Source: Fallopia convolvulus
Lineage: Eukaryota; Streptophyta; Magnoliopsida; Caryophyllales; Polygonaceae
DNA length: 64,000 nt
Direction: 5' to 3'
Assembly: GCA_964016875.1 (NCBI GenBank)
Contig: OZ024724.1
Location: forward strand, 44,321,820 to 44,385,819
Of this stretch, positions 42,641-54,015 are shown piece after piece (positions within the stretch are counted from its first letter, which is position 1; each line of letters begins with the position of its first letter). A model generated the notes under the pieces. It saw only the letters and a list, made by a program, of their open reading frames with translations, had not been told where the DNA came from and did not search any database. The position numbers and the translations under genes were made by a program.

Positions 42641-43892
42641 ACTTACCTAGCATAGGCATAGACAATCGCAAACACACGACTTCAAACTAACCCACCCAAG
42701 GGGAGAGACGACAAGTTGTGCACGGGCAAGAAAATTGTTATGCTAGTGGTAAGAGAGGATACCACGAGTGAGGAGGACCACTCTCTTACAAGAAGCAAAA
42801 TAGGAGAGGGCACCCCATCACTGGGGAAACAATGTGCCCCAAGGGCAAAACAATGCCTTTCAACCTCGACCTCCTCAAATGCTACTCGAGCAGCAAGCCC
42901 CTCTGAAACAAGAGCGCTTATGCGCCATGGAGAACTTGGTCTGCTAGTCGCGACATCTAAGGAAGTGATTTTGAGAGGCATGACGGATGTGCTGCTCTTT
43001 GCATGGGTTTGGGAAACTTTCTTTGGTGCTTGTTTGCCGACCTCCATGTCCTTTACTCCCCTACCTCCACGGTAACTCTTCTTCCTCAACCTCTCGGCCA
43101 TCTCAGATGCATTCATCTCTAGCTGCAAAAAAAAGAAGAAAATTGAATAAAATTAACAAAAGAACAAAACGAAAAAAGAGCGTGCACACCAGTAGAAGGC
43201 GTAAATACCCCGATGTTCCCTCAACTGATGTAAGTGAAGACTGAGACCAGCACACTTTAGGCACTTCTGGGTGAGGAACTCCTTAATGGACATCGCAAAG
43301 TCTTCCTTGAGGATAGGGAAGTTGAATAATGCATTCTAAGTATCATGAACCAAAAACCACTTTTTCCTCCAAGTTACTACATTTGAAGGTGTGGCCACTA
43401 GTTCAAAACTGTTCTCGAGTCAAAATCTTTCCTAACTAGACCCAGTTCATAATTGTTCATGAGTCGCACCTCAAGAATCGATTCCAGGCAAGATCTTCTA
43501 GCTGGGGATTCTTACATGAGAAACGAGGGGGGTCGCCGAAAAACGACCATTGATGTGATGATCATAGAAACTCTATTATGGCTTGGAGCTGGAAGTGTCT
43601 TTGTCTAACGAGCGAAGAGCCTTTTTATCCAACACCAATATTGGCACGAGTTCCGTCCCTCAAGAAACTCATGTGTGAGCCATTGTGATAAAGATCGAAC
43701 AACCTTCAGAGAGCGCGAAGGGATACGGATCACTAACAAAAAGAAAAGGTGTGGAGAGCGACTCGTTTTGAGAGTTGCTACTTGCTAGGCTTGCTTATAG
43801 GGAAACTAGGGCTCGAAAAAAACACGTAAAATCTATCATAATCCTTCATGACTACCTCACATGACACGGTAGATGGATAGCTCTCGTCTAAC
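42641..43892. other. Gypsy internal sequence without recognisable gene
   Basis: Frames of 100-150 codons occur on both strands (42,716-43,075 plus; 43,128-42,682 minus) but neither has a domain I recognise. A Lys/Arg-rich stretch at about 43,130-43,210 could be the end of Gag. No reverse transcriptase motif was found, so the element may be a large non-coding derivative. Confidence 0.4.
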
Positions 43893-43924
43893 AACCACTA
43901 CTAGAAAACGCGCATATAGCCAGG

Positions 43925-44790
43925 AAATTATAGCCAGGAAATTTAGGTGTGGTTAAGTTTGTGGGTAACTGCTACAAAATCCCCCACAAATCTCAAATTT
44001 TCTGGCTATTTACCCATGAAATTAATGGTTGGGGCTAGATTTGCGGGAATATTGTCGCGAAATATACACACAGCTAAGTTTGATTCTAAGTTTGTGGCTA
44101 TATAGCCATGCAAATACGGATTGTGGCTATAGTTGCGGCCATATTGCGCGAATATATTACGAAGCTAAAATCGGTTATAAATTTGTGGGAAAATTATCGC
44201 GAAATAATCAAGCAGCTAAGTTCGATTCTATGTTTGTCGTCGTATAGCCATGAAAATACGGGTTGCGGCTATAGTTGCGGCCATATTGACGCGAATATAT
44301 TACGAAGCTAAATTCGGTTCTAAATTTGTGGGAAAATTGGCGCGAAATAATCACGCAGCTAAGTTCGATTCTAAGTTTGTGGACATATAGCCATGAAAAT
44401 ATAGGTTGCGGCTATAGTTGCGGCCATATTGACATAAATATATTACGAAGCTAAACTCGTTTCTATATTTGTGGGAAAATTGCCGCGAAATAATCACGCA
44501 GCTAAGTTCGATTCTAAGTTTGTGGACATATAGCCATGAAAATATGGGTTGCGGCTATAGTTGCGGCCATATTGACGTGAATATATTACGAAGCTAAACT
44601 CGTTTCTACATTTGTGGGAAAATTGTCGCGAAATAATCACGCAACTAAGTTCGATACTAAGTTTGTGGTCATATAGTCATTAACATATGATTTCTGACTA
44701 TAATTGAGGCTATATTGACATTAATGAATTACGAAGCTAAATTCGGTTCTACATTTGTGGTCAATTTGACGTTAAATTCAATTATACATT
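43925..44790. repeat. CACTA left subterminal array, about 142-bp tandem units
   Basis: About five units with the core ttgcggctatagttgcggcc, then atattac, gaagctaaa, ggaaaattg.cgcgaaataa and cagctaagttcgattc. Unit starts are about 141-144 bases apart (gaagctaaa at 44,161, 44,303, 44,445, 44,589). The array degrades to the right of 44,640. Confidence 0.85.
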
Positions 44791-45270
44791 TTTGTTCAAT
44801 TCGATTCTATTTTCGATTCTAGGCAAACACAACTATTGTGGCCTCACCGAGTGCGAGCCACCTTGGTGAGCCACCATACTTTCATGGTATTCAAACAAGT
44901 GCAATTTGAAAGGATTATATTATTTTAACGAAATTAAACTCATCGAGTACAAGAATCAACATCAAACGACTATACTTAACATACTAAGATTTCATCCTTG
45001 GCCTTATATGACTCGGAAAATATTAGTTCAAGGACAACCAATAAGTCCAAGTTCAAATTTTATAAAGCCCAAATATTTCAGATTGGAGACAAAAAAGATT
45101 ACGCACACACAATCTTTTGAAATTCGTTCAAGAACATCTTACTCTTAAATTCGACAAGGCACAACCAAATATTTCAACAAAAGAACCGAACCAAACGTTA
45201 CAACATACAACCAGACATTCTAAAACAACTCTTTACTGAAAACACGTACACCACAAGTGTAAGTTTCCAA
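44791..45270. other. Non-coding segment in CACTA
   Basis: No domain or repeat recognised. An 80-codon plus frame at 44,906-45,148 looks like chance. Confidence 0.4.
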
Positions 45271-45639
45271 ATGGCAAATGAGAAACAAGATATCAAGATG
45301 AAGGCCAAAAGTACACATTCACACCCAAATGAAAACAGTCACACCATTGAATCTAAAACGAATTTGATAGAATGCACAAGAACGAGGCTCAACCTTGGGG
45401 ACACAATTCAAGACAAGGCTCTACTGTTAGGTTCTCGAACAGCCGTCACATACACTGCAGGGCAGATCTCGGCGACTTCACGACCCAAATCCAGCAAGTG
45501 CAACCAGTGCTCCCTCTGCTGGCGTCGGCGAACAACGGCGAGCATGGATTGCTCAGCGGAGAACTCGACCAAAGGCAACTTGGATCTGCTTGCGATGCAT
45601 CGACCACTCAGATGGAAACCACGAAAGAAAGGAAGGAAG

Positions 45640-46130
45640 AAGCAGGGGCAAGAGGAGAAAAGATTGTTACCGGCGGCGTGGTGGGTCGACTAGGCGAGGA
45701 CGGAGCCACGAACCCGCACGATTGGACGACTGAAAATCAATATAGGCGTGCAGTAGCGGTCTGTTGTCTTCGATCGGTCTCGAGCCCGACCACGACGAAC
45801 GAGATCGGCGGTCACTCAGAACGGATCGGCGTGGCGGTGAATTTGGAGCGCGACTTCCGTTTGGGCTGAGCGCTTCTGACGATGCACCATTTGTGTTATC
45901 CGAGGACGAGGGTGAAAGGGATAGGGGAGCACGAAGACGGCAACGACGACCGAGGTTGCAATAACTCCGGTGGATCTCGTTTTGCCTTCCTTCCCTTGCT
46001 CTTCTAAAAGTGGGAGTGGCGCTCAAAGGAGAGCAGGTAGATAGGAGTTAGGGTAAGAGGGAGAAAAGGAGGTGGGCTAGGGTTTTGGGCTTTTCGGCCC
46101 AATCAACAAGGAGAGGTGAAATTTGTAATA
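45640..46130 (-). pseudogene. Host-like promoter and first-exon fragment carried by CACTA
   Basis: Read on the minus strand, 46,110-46,070 has gattgggccgaaaagccc followed by aaaaccctag: a GGGCC (site II-type) element and a telo-box, a common pair in promoters of plant translation and cell-cycle genes. A GC-rich frame of 119 codons follows (46,026-45,667; MSATPTFRRAREGRQNEIH) with Arg/Ser-rich composition and no known domain. Plus-strand frames over the same DNA (45,271-45,869) have no leader. I read this as the captured 5' end of an unidentified host gene. Confidence 0.4.
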
Positions 46131-46489
46131 AAAAGGAGAGAAATTGAGACGGAGGAATTAGTTATCGGGTTTTCGAAAACCCGAGTATTACAACGACCAA
46201 CTATTTGCACAAAAGAACCGAAAATTTAAAATGTCGGGAACAGATCGTAATTTCTACGGGTGTCCATAAAAAACCGAAACCGAACGAAAAAACGGGTATT
46301 TTATAGGTTAACCAAACTGACTTTTTTTAAATTTCGGTTTGGTTAACTGAACCAAAAATATTTTCGGTTTTGGTTCATGACTTTACATATAATGGTTAAC
46401 CGAAAAATCGAAAATATATTAATATTTTTCTCAAATATTAGTTATCTTTGTTTTATTTAGTGGCTATAAGAACTCATTATCATTATATT

Positions 46490-48465
46490 CATTTAGAATC
46501 GTTCATTTTTATAAGAATCATTATATTCATTTGGAATCATTCATTCTTATAAGAAATCATTCTATTCATTTAGAATCATTCATTCTAATAAGAACTCATG
46601 ATTATTATATTCCCTTAGAATCGTTCATTCTTATAAGAAAACGTTATATTCCATTAGAGTCGTTCATTCTTATAAGAAAATGTTATATTCCTGTAGAGTC
46701 GTTCACTCTTATAGGAAAACGTTATATTATTTTAGAGTCGTTCATTCTCATAAGAAAACGTTATATTACTTTAGAGTCGTTTATTTTTATAAGAAAACGT
46801 TATATTCATTTAGAGTTGTTCATTTTTATAAGAAAAGTTATATTCCTTTAGAATCATTCATTTCAATAAGAAATCATTATATTCCTTTAGAATCGTTCAT
46901 TATTATAAGAATGAACGGCTCGAACTCGAGACCTCTCGTCCCCTCACACACATAAATAATTTATAAGGAAAAGTTTAAAATAAATAATATGAAGATTTTA
47001 TAAAAACTCGTCATATTTCTTTAGAATCGTTCATTCTAATAAATGTTATAAGAAAACGTTATATTCCTTTACAGTCGTTATATTCCTTAGGAATATAACA
47101 TTTTACTTTAGAATGAACGACTAAACCCTAAACCCTAAACCCTAAACCCTAAACCCTAAACCCTAAACCCTAAATGAACGACTCTAAATAAATCGTTTAT
47201 TCTTTAGAATCGTTATATTCATGTAGAGTCGTTCATTCTTATAAGAAAACGTTATAATCCCTTAGAGTTGTTCATTCTAATAAGAAAATGTTATAATCCC
47301 TTAGAGTCGTTCATTCTTATAAGAAAAAGTTATATTTCTTTAGAATCGTTCATTTTTATAAGAAATCATTATATTTCTTTAGAATTGTTCATTCTTATAA
47401 GAAAACGTTATATTCTTTTAGCATCGTTCATTCTTATAAGAAATCGTTATATTCCTTTAGAATCATTCATCCTTATAAGAAAACGTTACATTCCTTTTGA
47501 ATCCTTCATTCTTATAAGAACTGATTATATTCCTTTAGAATCGTTCATTCTTATAATAACTGATTATATTCCTTTAGAATCGTTCATTCTAATAAGAAAT
47601 CATTAAAATTTCTTTAGAATTCTTAATTCTTATAAGAAATCCTTACATTCCTTTTGAATCCTTCATTCTTATAAGAAATCGTTATATTCCTTTAGAGTCG
47701 TTCATTCTAATAAGAAAACGTTATAATCCCTTAGAGTCGTTCAATCTTATAAGAAAAAGTTATATTCCTTTAGAATTGTTCATTTTTATAAAAAAAATCA
47801 TTATATTTCTGTAGAATCGTTCATTCTTATAAGAAAACGTTATATTCTCTTAGAATCGTTCATTCTTATAAGAAATCGTTATATTCCTTTAGAATCATTC
47901 ATCCTTATAAGAAAACGTTACAGTCCTTTTGAATCCTTCTTTCTTATAAGAATTGATTATATTCCTTTAGAGTTGTTCATTCTTATAAGAACTGATTATA
48001 TTCCTTTAGAATCGTTCATTCTAATAAGAAATCATTAAATTTCTTTAGAATTCTTAATTCTTATAAGAAATCGTTACATTCCTTTTGAATCCTTCATTCT
48101 TATAAGAAATCGTTACATTCCTTTAGAGTCGTTCATTCTAATAAGAAAACGTTATAATCCCTTAGAGTCGTTCATTCTTATAAGAAAAAGTTATATTCCT
48201 TTAGAATCGTTCATTTTTATAAGAAATTATTATATTTCTTTAGAATCGTTCATTCTTATAAGAAAACGTTATATTCTTTTGGAATCATTCATTCTTATAA
48301 GAACTCGTTATATTCCTTTAGAGTTGTTCATTCTTATAATAAAACGTTATAATCCTTTAGAATCGCTCACTCTTATAAGAAAACGTTATATTCCTTTAGA
48401 ATCGTTCATTCTTATAAGAAAACGTTATATTTCTTTAAAATCGTTAATTCTAGTAAGAACTTTGT
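46490..48465 (+). repeat. 39-bp minisatellite, about 2 kb
   Basis: Around 45-50 units of the type ttatattcctttagaatcgt plus tcattcttataagaaaacg. The 39-base period is a multiple of three, so stretches stay open and read as a 13-residue repeat (LESFILIRKRYIP) over up to 112 codons. A higher-order pattern is visible: a block at about 47,240-47,640 is nearly repeated at 47,680-48,070 and in part again at 48,110-48,300. No start context or conserved protein is evident. Confidence 0.92.
47122..47174 (+). repeat. Interstitial telomere-type repeat (CCCTAAA)n
   Basis: Seven perfect ccctaaa units sit inside the 39-bp array. On either side are short inverted words (gaatgaacgact before, aatgaacgact after) derived from the minisatellite in reverse orientation. 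Confidence 0.95.
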
Positions 48466-48899
48466 GATGATCTTCATATGCTTGATGTTGATAAGTATCC
48501 ACTAGGGGTTCGCATGCGAAGCCCTCAACAACACCAAGGGTCCTAGGGGGTTCGGGGGGCAACGTTTTTTGTATGGAAGATTTATTTTATTATCATGTTA
48601 GATTAATATCGGTTTATAAAATTTCAATTTCACATTTTTAATTATTGTACTTTCCAGATAGGAAAGTATATATATAAGAAAGTGTTTTAATTACTTAGAT
48701 TATATTTAAATAGAAGAGTGTACTTGGTTATTTTTATAAAAAAAATAATTCCTAATTTAATCATTTATAAAATTTGGTTTAGGAAGAAAAAAAAAGAAAA
48801 TATTTGATTTTTTTTTTGGGCGGGCTGAAAATATTATAAGGAGGGAAATTTTGGTTTAATTTTTTTTTTGGGCGGGCTCGAAATATTGGGCCCAATTAT

Positions 48900-49200
48900 T
48901 AACTTCTAAAAAGCGCTCCCTTATTTTCTAACCCTAATTTTTGCGCCGCGGATCCCCTTTCCCCTCTTCCTTCACGAGCTCGCTCATATCCTTGAACTCT
49001 CCTCCAATGGTGCCTCCTCTCACCCGCCGTTCTCGACCTCTCTCTCCTCCCTCTCCCACAATCTCTCCACATCCACTGAATCTCGACCTCAGCGACTCCG
49101 CGTCCGCTCTCTCCACATCGGCCGAATCTCGACCTCATCGAATCTCCACATCCGCCGTTCTCGGCCTCAGCGACTCCGCGCCCGCTCTCTCATAAACCAT
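48900..49200 (+). other. C-rich leader-like segment in CACTA
   Basis: After a gggcgggct duplication (about 48,818 and 48,871) and an aaccctaattt motif (48,930), the sequence turns GC-rich with Ser/Pro-type frames and repeats of the word ctcagcgactccgcg. It resembles the untranslated C-rich exon of the first CACTA and may be a captured promoter and leader, perhaps of the gene fragments that follow. Confidence 0.35.
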
Positions 49201-49262
49201 TGTAATTGGCATATGTAACAAGATGTTTTTGTTTGTTTTGAATGTCTTATTCAATTGTAAGA

Positions 49263-49630
49263 TTTGATTGGGTGAATAATGCATAATATATTGTAGAATG
49301 CTACATGATGGGAGGAAGATGCTGATATGGAGTCATCTGCTGATTGGCGAAGTTAATAGCTCTACATGTGAACTTTGATCCAACCTCAATTGTAAGGTCT
49401 TTTTCCTTGCAGATTATCCAATGGATTCAGATCTTGTATCAATTCAATACCCCACAATCTGAAAGTCTTATATCACAATCCATAGTCTTGTGTCAATTTA
49501 ATACTAGCCTTCATTATCTGAAAGTCTTATTGTATATTAGTTGGTGAGTTATTGGGCATTGATTAGTTTGTGTTTCTGGCTACTTATATCTCATTGAATA
49601 TTTTTTTTATGCATTATTCACCCAATCAAA
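49263..49630. repeat. 368-bp segment bounded by perfect 22-bp inverted repeats
   Basis: tttgattgggtgaataatgc plus at at 49,263-49,284 is the exact complement of 49,609-49,630. Between them tctgaaagtctta occurs twice (about 49,458 and 49,517). No coding frame. It could be a small DNA element whose ends have been kept or a recently formed inverted duplication. Confidence 0.75.
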
Positions 49631-49708
49631 ACCAAAGGTTCGATCTATTGAAGAAAAGGAGTGGTGGTTGTGCTGTGCGGTGGGCATTGTGTTATCTGAC
49701 ATGATTGT

Positions 49709-50395
49709 CTGTGAATCTGGATCTGTTATGTCAAATTGAAATGTGATATTTTTGGGTGCATAGGATATGCTTTGGACGGGAGCGCCGGGAAACTACACCG
49801 ACCCAAATGCGGCAGAGACGGTGCAGAGGTCAGGCGACTCGTAGACGATGCCAAATACGTCGAAGCTACCGCTGTAGCTGACACTAAAATGTCCGGAAAT
49901 GATTCTGATGTAAGCTCCTTTAATTGCTTCCTTTTTTTCCATTTTTGCTTTGCTTTGCTTACTGGTAGAGGAAAAATTAGTTGGCGTTGACAAATTAAAG
50001 TAGCATAAATTGTGATAAACTTGTAAATAAGCTTGCTTTTTTTAGCTTATCCATCAATTAACTAAATGATTAATTAAAGAGGACAAACACTGCATTGAAG
50101 GACCTATTTTGAATAAGATGTCTAGTCATTCTTTAACGTTATCATCATATGGATTAGACTTTTCATAAATTGGGTTGAAATCAAAAAGTTAAAAAGGCTT
50201 GCTACTAATTAAATTCTATATAATATTCTTGAAAAGATGTGTTTGTTGGATCTGGATCTACTATGTAAAATTGAAATAGGGATATTTTTTGGTTGCAGAG
50301 GATACGAGTTCCTGATGTCCATCGCCCTCCAATTTCATTTCATGTTCGGTTTGCTATAAGGATGACCGGGAGCTTTGTGGAGTATATATAGGAAG
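49709..50395 (+). pseudogene. Unidentified captured exon-like segments
   Basis: Two segments follow similar intron ends: gatatttttgggtgcatag|g (49,763) and gatattttttggttgcag|a (50,298); the 55 bases before each are related, so this is a duplication. The first exon-like piece (49,764-49,909) ends at a good donor (gat|gtaagc) and is open in one frame (KYVEATAVADTKMSGNDSD at its end). The second (50,299-50,385) is open in part. Neither matches a family I know. They may be earlier exons of the Argonaute-derived fragment or of another gene. Confidence 0.35.
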
Positions 50396-50496
50396 TTTTG
50401 AACTTTATATGTTGCATTTTTCAATCTTTGCTTTTATTATTTCGATTTTACCTTTCATTTAGAGTTTACTAATGATTGTTCTTAATGGTTTTGTAG

Positions 50497-50800
50497 TTTT
50501 ACTGGTGAATCTGGTTCTATGAAGTCTGTGTACAAGTATTTTCATGAGAAGCATAATTTCAAGCTGAAGTATCCACATCTTCCTTGCATTATATCAAGCC
50601 AGAGGGAGAGAGTTGTGCATATACCATTGGAGGTATTTCTTCTTTCTTGATCATTTATTTTCTGCTGGTCAATCTTTATCGTTGGTGTTTTTATGTGTAT
50701 ATGAATGTTTTTGTATTTATTGGTGTGCAAACTTGTTGATGGGGAGAGAGATGCAAAAAACTTGACTAAGAAGCAAGTTTCTAACATGCTAAGAGCAACA
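50497..50800 (+). pseudogene. Captured Argonaute PAZ-domain fragment
   Basis: Exon-like piece one (50,497-50,632), between a tttgtag acceptor and an ag|gtattt donor, reads SVYKYFHEKHNFKLKYPHLP then CIISSQRERVVHIPLE. Piece two (from 50,723) reads VCKLVDGERDAKNLTKKQV. Together they follow the PAZ signature of plant Argonautes: V..YF...Y.., .H..LPC, YLPMEVCKIVEGQRY, LN..Q. The fold binds the 3' end of small RNA. The acceptor of piece two is TG instead of AG, so correct splicing is unlikely. No PIWI or MID sequence was found. The sequence is diverged from canonical members, with the first block closest to AGO2/AGO3/AGO7-like forms as far as I can judge. Confidence 0.7.
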
Positions 50801-51640
50801 TTATTGAAAGAGTATATAACACAGTTTATCCGCCTAACTAATTTTGATGCTATTCATTTTTTAGCATTTGCCTACCTATTGTGCAAATGAGATATTTGTG
50901 CATATATTTTTTATGTGACGGTTCTATTTTGGGGGATTAGCAACATAGATGATAAGTTGATCTAGCATGTCTTTCTTTAAAAAAAAAAAGATCTAGCATG
51001 TTTTTTAAAACCTTTTATGAAAACTTTTCATATAATTGCATCGTTGAACTCATTTTTAAGCCAACTAAATGTGCACGACATAATTTCCAAGATTGTTATA
51101 TATCATTATAGAATTCTAAAATTTTAACCCCATTTGATATAAGTTTGTTGTCATATTATTGCACTATACTAACTTTGGTATGATTGTAAATGCAGTGTTG
51201 ACATCAGTTGAGGCCCGAGTTCTGCATGTGCCTATGGTGTGTACTGGTTTAAAAGCTTCGTCAATATATTTGAATGCACTTTGATTTTCCTATAGAGCAA
51301 GGGAATGACGAATCACCTCAACCATGGTCAAGTGCGAAGTTGATAGAGCTTGAGATAAAAGCTTCACATCTTGATAATGATGTTGTTTTTTGTATTGTTG
51401 GATGAGATATAAGGTGGATTTTGGATGGTTAGTATTAGGGTGTTGGGATAGTTGGTGGATGAAGTTAGATGTTTTTTTATGAATAATTTGGTACTATTGA
51501 AATAGGTTGTAAGATAGTTTATTTAAGTTGTAAATATATTTGCATTTTGTTTAATATATGCATATAGTTTGGAAATAAGTTATTATTATAATATATATTT
51601 GGTATTAAATAAATAATGGTGGATTATAATATTATGGTTT
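50801..51640. other. AT-rich CACTA interior
   Basis: No coding region recognised. gatctagcatgt occurs twice at about 50,958 and 50,989 around an A-rich run. Confidence 0.5.
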
Positions 51641-52170
51641 TTAATATTTTAAATACGTAATAATATAATCACAAATTTTGCCACTAAATATTTTCGAAGC
51701 TAATTTTCATGCTAAAGGGCCACGACATTGGACATTAAATGTATAATGCCAATTCGTAGCCAAATTTCATGTTAAAGGCCACAACTTTAGCCACCAAATG
51801 TATTTGAGACAAACTTTGATACTAAATAGCCACGACATATGGATGATGAACACGACTTATTTCTCTCGAATTTAGCCAGAAAAATACTTCAACGCTAACT
51901 TTCTGGTTAAATAGACTCAAACTTAGCCACGAAGTGTCTCTGGCTATACCATGTATTTAGCAGAACGTGATTTTCGTACCCAATATTGTGGTTAAATAGG
52001 TACGACTCAAAAGTTTGTGGGTAGTGTTCACGCTATGCTATACCCGCGAGCGTTTTAACCACAAACTTTTCGTCCTGGGAACACTGGTGGCTACCGTTGT
52101 GGCGAAGCCTGTTTCCTGGCTAACTTTGTGGCTTATCGCGTGGCCAACGGTCCTGGCTATAGACGCGTTT
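51641..52170. repeat. CACTA right subterminal array
   Basis: Short units with the words gccac.aaatgt, gaagctaa.tttcatgctaaa and gccacgac recur at about 55-70-base spacing, then give way to a tagcca/tggcta-rich stretch near the terminus. The shared words agccacgaa and tggctaa link it to the left array. Confidence 0.8.
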
Positions 52171-52183
52171 TCCAGCAGTGAAC

Positions 52184-53507
52184 GGGAAAAAACCTAGGAC
52201 ATGAAAGACACAAGCACCTGGAAAAAGAAAAAAGATCAAAAGACAAAAACACATATGAAGGGGAGAATAGGGCAAGCATTGCAATGTTGTGACATCAAAA
52301 GAAAGCCCATCCCAACTCAAGAAAAAACTTAACCCCAACCGAATTTAGAAAAAGATGATCGAAAGGCATAAACGTCAAAGCAAAGAAATACAAACCAACT
52401 AAGTTTCCTTAAGAAAATTCAAAGCCTACAAGAGAGAAAAAGAATGTTTCTAATCCGCCACCGCAGTGGCAAACAACTCTGTTTCCATGCAATCACCCAC
52501 CGCAGGCTGGATGAAATCAACCAAAGAACCATTATTGACATCTGCACCAATCCTAAAATCACCCTCGGAAAAAGCTCAAAAAACCCCCAAGGAGAACGAC
52601 AATAAAGCAAAAGAAAGGCAACGTTCTCTAGAACTTGGCTCGCGAAAGCCTACCGACCACCTGTAAAGGTCACCATCCACCCTCACGATGGTGGGAAATT
52701 GAAACGACATAAAAGAAAAATATGGCAAAGGCAAAATAAGAAAGCAAAAAAAGGAGAAGACTTAATTGTTTGTTTGGGAAGAAGAAAGTTGAAAGCTTCT
52801 GGTGCAGTGAGACGAAGACAAGAACAATAAAAAAACAGAAGTGGAGAATTCGAAATGACAATAATGGGATAGACGATAGATGTAAAGAAAAAGTGATGGG
52901 GAAGACGACAAAAAATCCCTTTTAATAAGCATTGTCTTTAAGCCAATTTACGAAAACAAGGTCCCATAAGCAGAGTCAGCCCACACGAATGGCCTAAGAA
53001 GGATTCAAAGGCAGAAAACTTAGAATCAACCCTCCAAAGCAAGAACTCGCACTTTGGGAAAGGAGAAACATTGCATGTTTGCGTTGAGGTTCCCGTAAGC
53101 AGAAAAATCAAGTCATGAGGTTATGATTGAGCGTGAATAATTCAAGCGCTTGATGATAAAAACAAGTGATCTAAGAAAGAAAAGAAATCAAGCAAACATG
53201 ACGCACACAAACTCGAAACACAAAGCACGACACAATGGAACCCATGAAATGAAGCACCCTACAAAAAACGCACAAATACCAACCTCCTTGCCTAAAAGCA
53301 TGATCAAATGGGCAAGATAGTTTTCACTTGTGTATGAAGAGCGCAAAAAAATCAACTATGAACATAAAGGTCCAAGAGCAAGTGAAACTTCCATGAAACT
53401 TGAGTATCAATAGCATGCACATCCTACATAAAAGTCAGCTACCTTGCTTAGTCAGTGGGCTTAGTGAACACCGAATGAAGTCACAATCACCGAAGACTCC
53501 AACCAAA
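52184..53507. other. Gypsy internal sequence, 3' of CACTA
   Basis: A-rich on the plus strand with only short frames and no domain recognised on either strand. It is placed in the gypsy relic because LTR-like sequence follows it. Confidence 0.4.
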
Positions 53508-53850
53508 TGATGATGATTGATGATGTCACAGGCCAAAACCACCGACTTGTGGTGCAAGTCATGTCAACTACATATTCCACCAATGGAAATGCAACACATT
53601 GCACACCTCACATTCCACCAATCAACGACCGACACCTTAAATATCAATAAAACTCTCCCACATTGGAAAATCCCAAAACTCCAACTAAAATCGCATCTCC
53701 CACCAATGGAAATGCAACACTTTGCACACCTCACACTCCACCAATCAACTGTCGACACCTTGAAGATCAATAAGTCTCTCCTACATCGAGAAATGGTCGA
53801 CATCTTAAGATAAACAATCAACACCTTAAAGAGAATTTGCAATGTAGGTT
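53508..53850 (+). repeat. Ty3/gypsy 3' LTR fragment with internal duplication
   Basis: Contains two 123-base units starting ccaccaatggaaatgcaaca (about 53,577 and 53,700); the second continues into cgacaccttgaagatcaata as at 40,945. Similarity to 40,812-40,985 identifies it as the partner of the 5' LTR. The later LTR part with the TTTCAACA end is missing. Confidence 0.55.
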
Positions 53851-54015
53851 AGTCCTCATGAATATCTACAAGCACGAATGAAATCCACTTAAAATAGATT
53901 TTGAATTGGTGCATAATCTAACCTAATTGAATTCATGTCATGTCTTGTAAATACACTTCATGTAGTTCTTAAAAGTTCAAAGAAAAATAGCATTATTATC
54001 TATTAGTGCTTCCAA
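53851..54015. other. Non-coding spacer
   Basis: No feature recognised. Confidence 0.5.

Larger units (their letters stand above)
43896..52180. mobile_element. Non-autonomous CACTA element, 8.3 kb, carrying gene fragments
   Basis: The left end CACTACTAGAAAACGCG and the complement of the right end (CACTGCTGGAAAACGCG) match at 15 of 17 positions, and the match continues into tatagccagga. The trinucleotide AAC flanks both sides (43893-43895 and 52181-52183). No TNP2 or TNPA motif was found. The interior holds long subterminal arrays, a host-like promoter fragment, a 39-bp minisatellite and an Argonaute PAZ fragment. It lies inside the second gypsy relic. Its ends differ from those of the first CACTA, so it needs another family's transposase. 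Confidence 0.92.

Noticed and set aside
42682..43128. 148-codon minus-strand frame as a gene
   Set aside because: No recognisable domain, and it lies within a gypsy internal region read on the plus strand.
45271..45869. Plus-strand frames of 140 and 165 codons in the second CACTA
   Set aside because: No domain; the promoter-like motifs and GC skew support the minus strand as the former coding strand.
46531..47606. Frames of 106-112 codons with a 13-residue repeat as a protein gene
   Set aside because: They follow from a 39-base period that is a multiple of three; other copies of the array are broken and there is no leader or conserved start.
46490..48465. Regular 39-bp repeats as a CRISPR array
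   Set aside because: Units are contiguous with no unique spacers, the genome is a plant and no cas genes are present.
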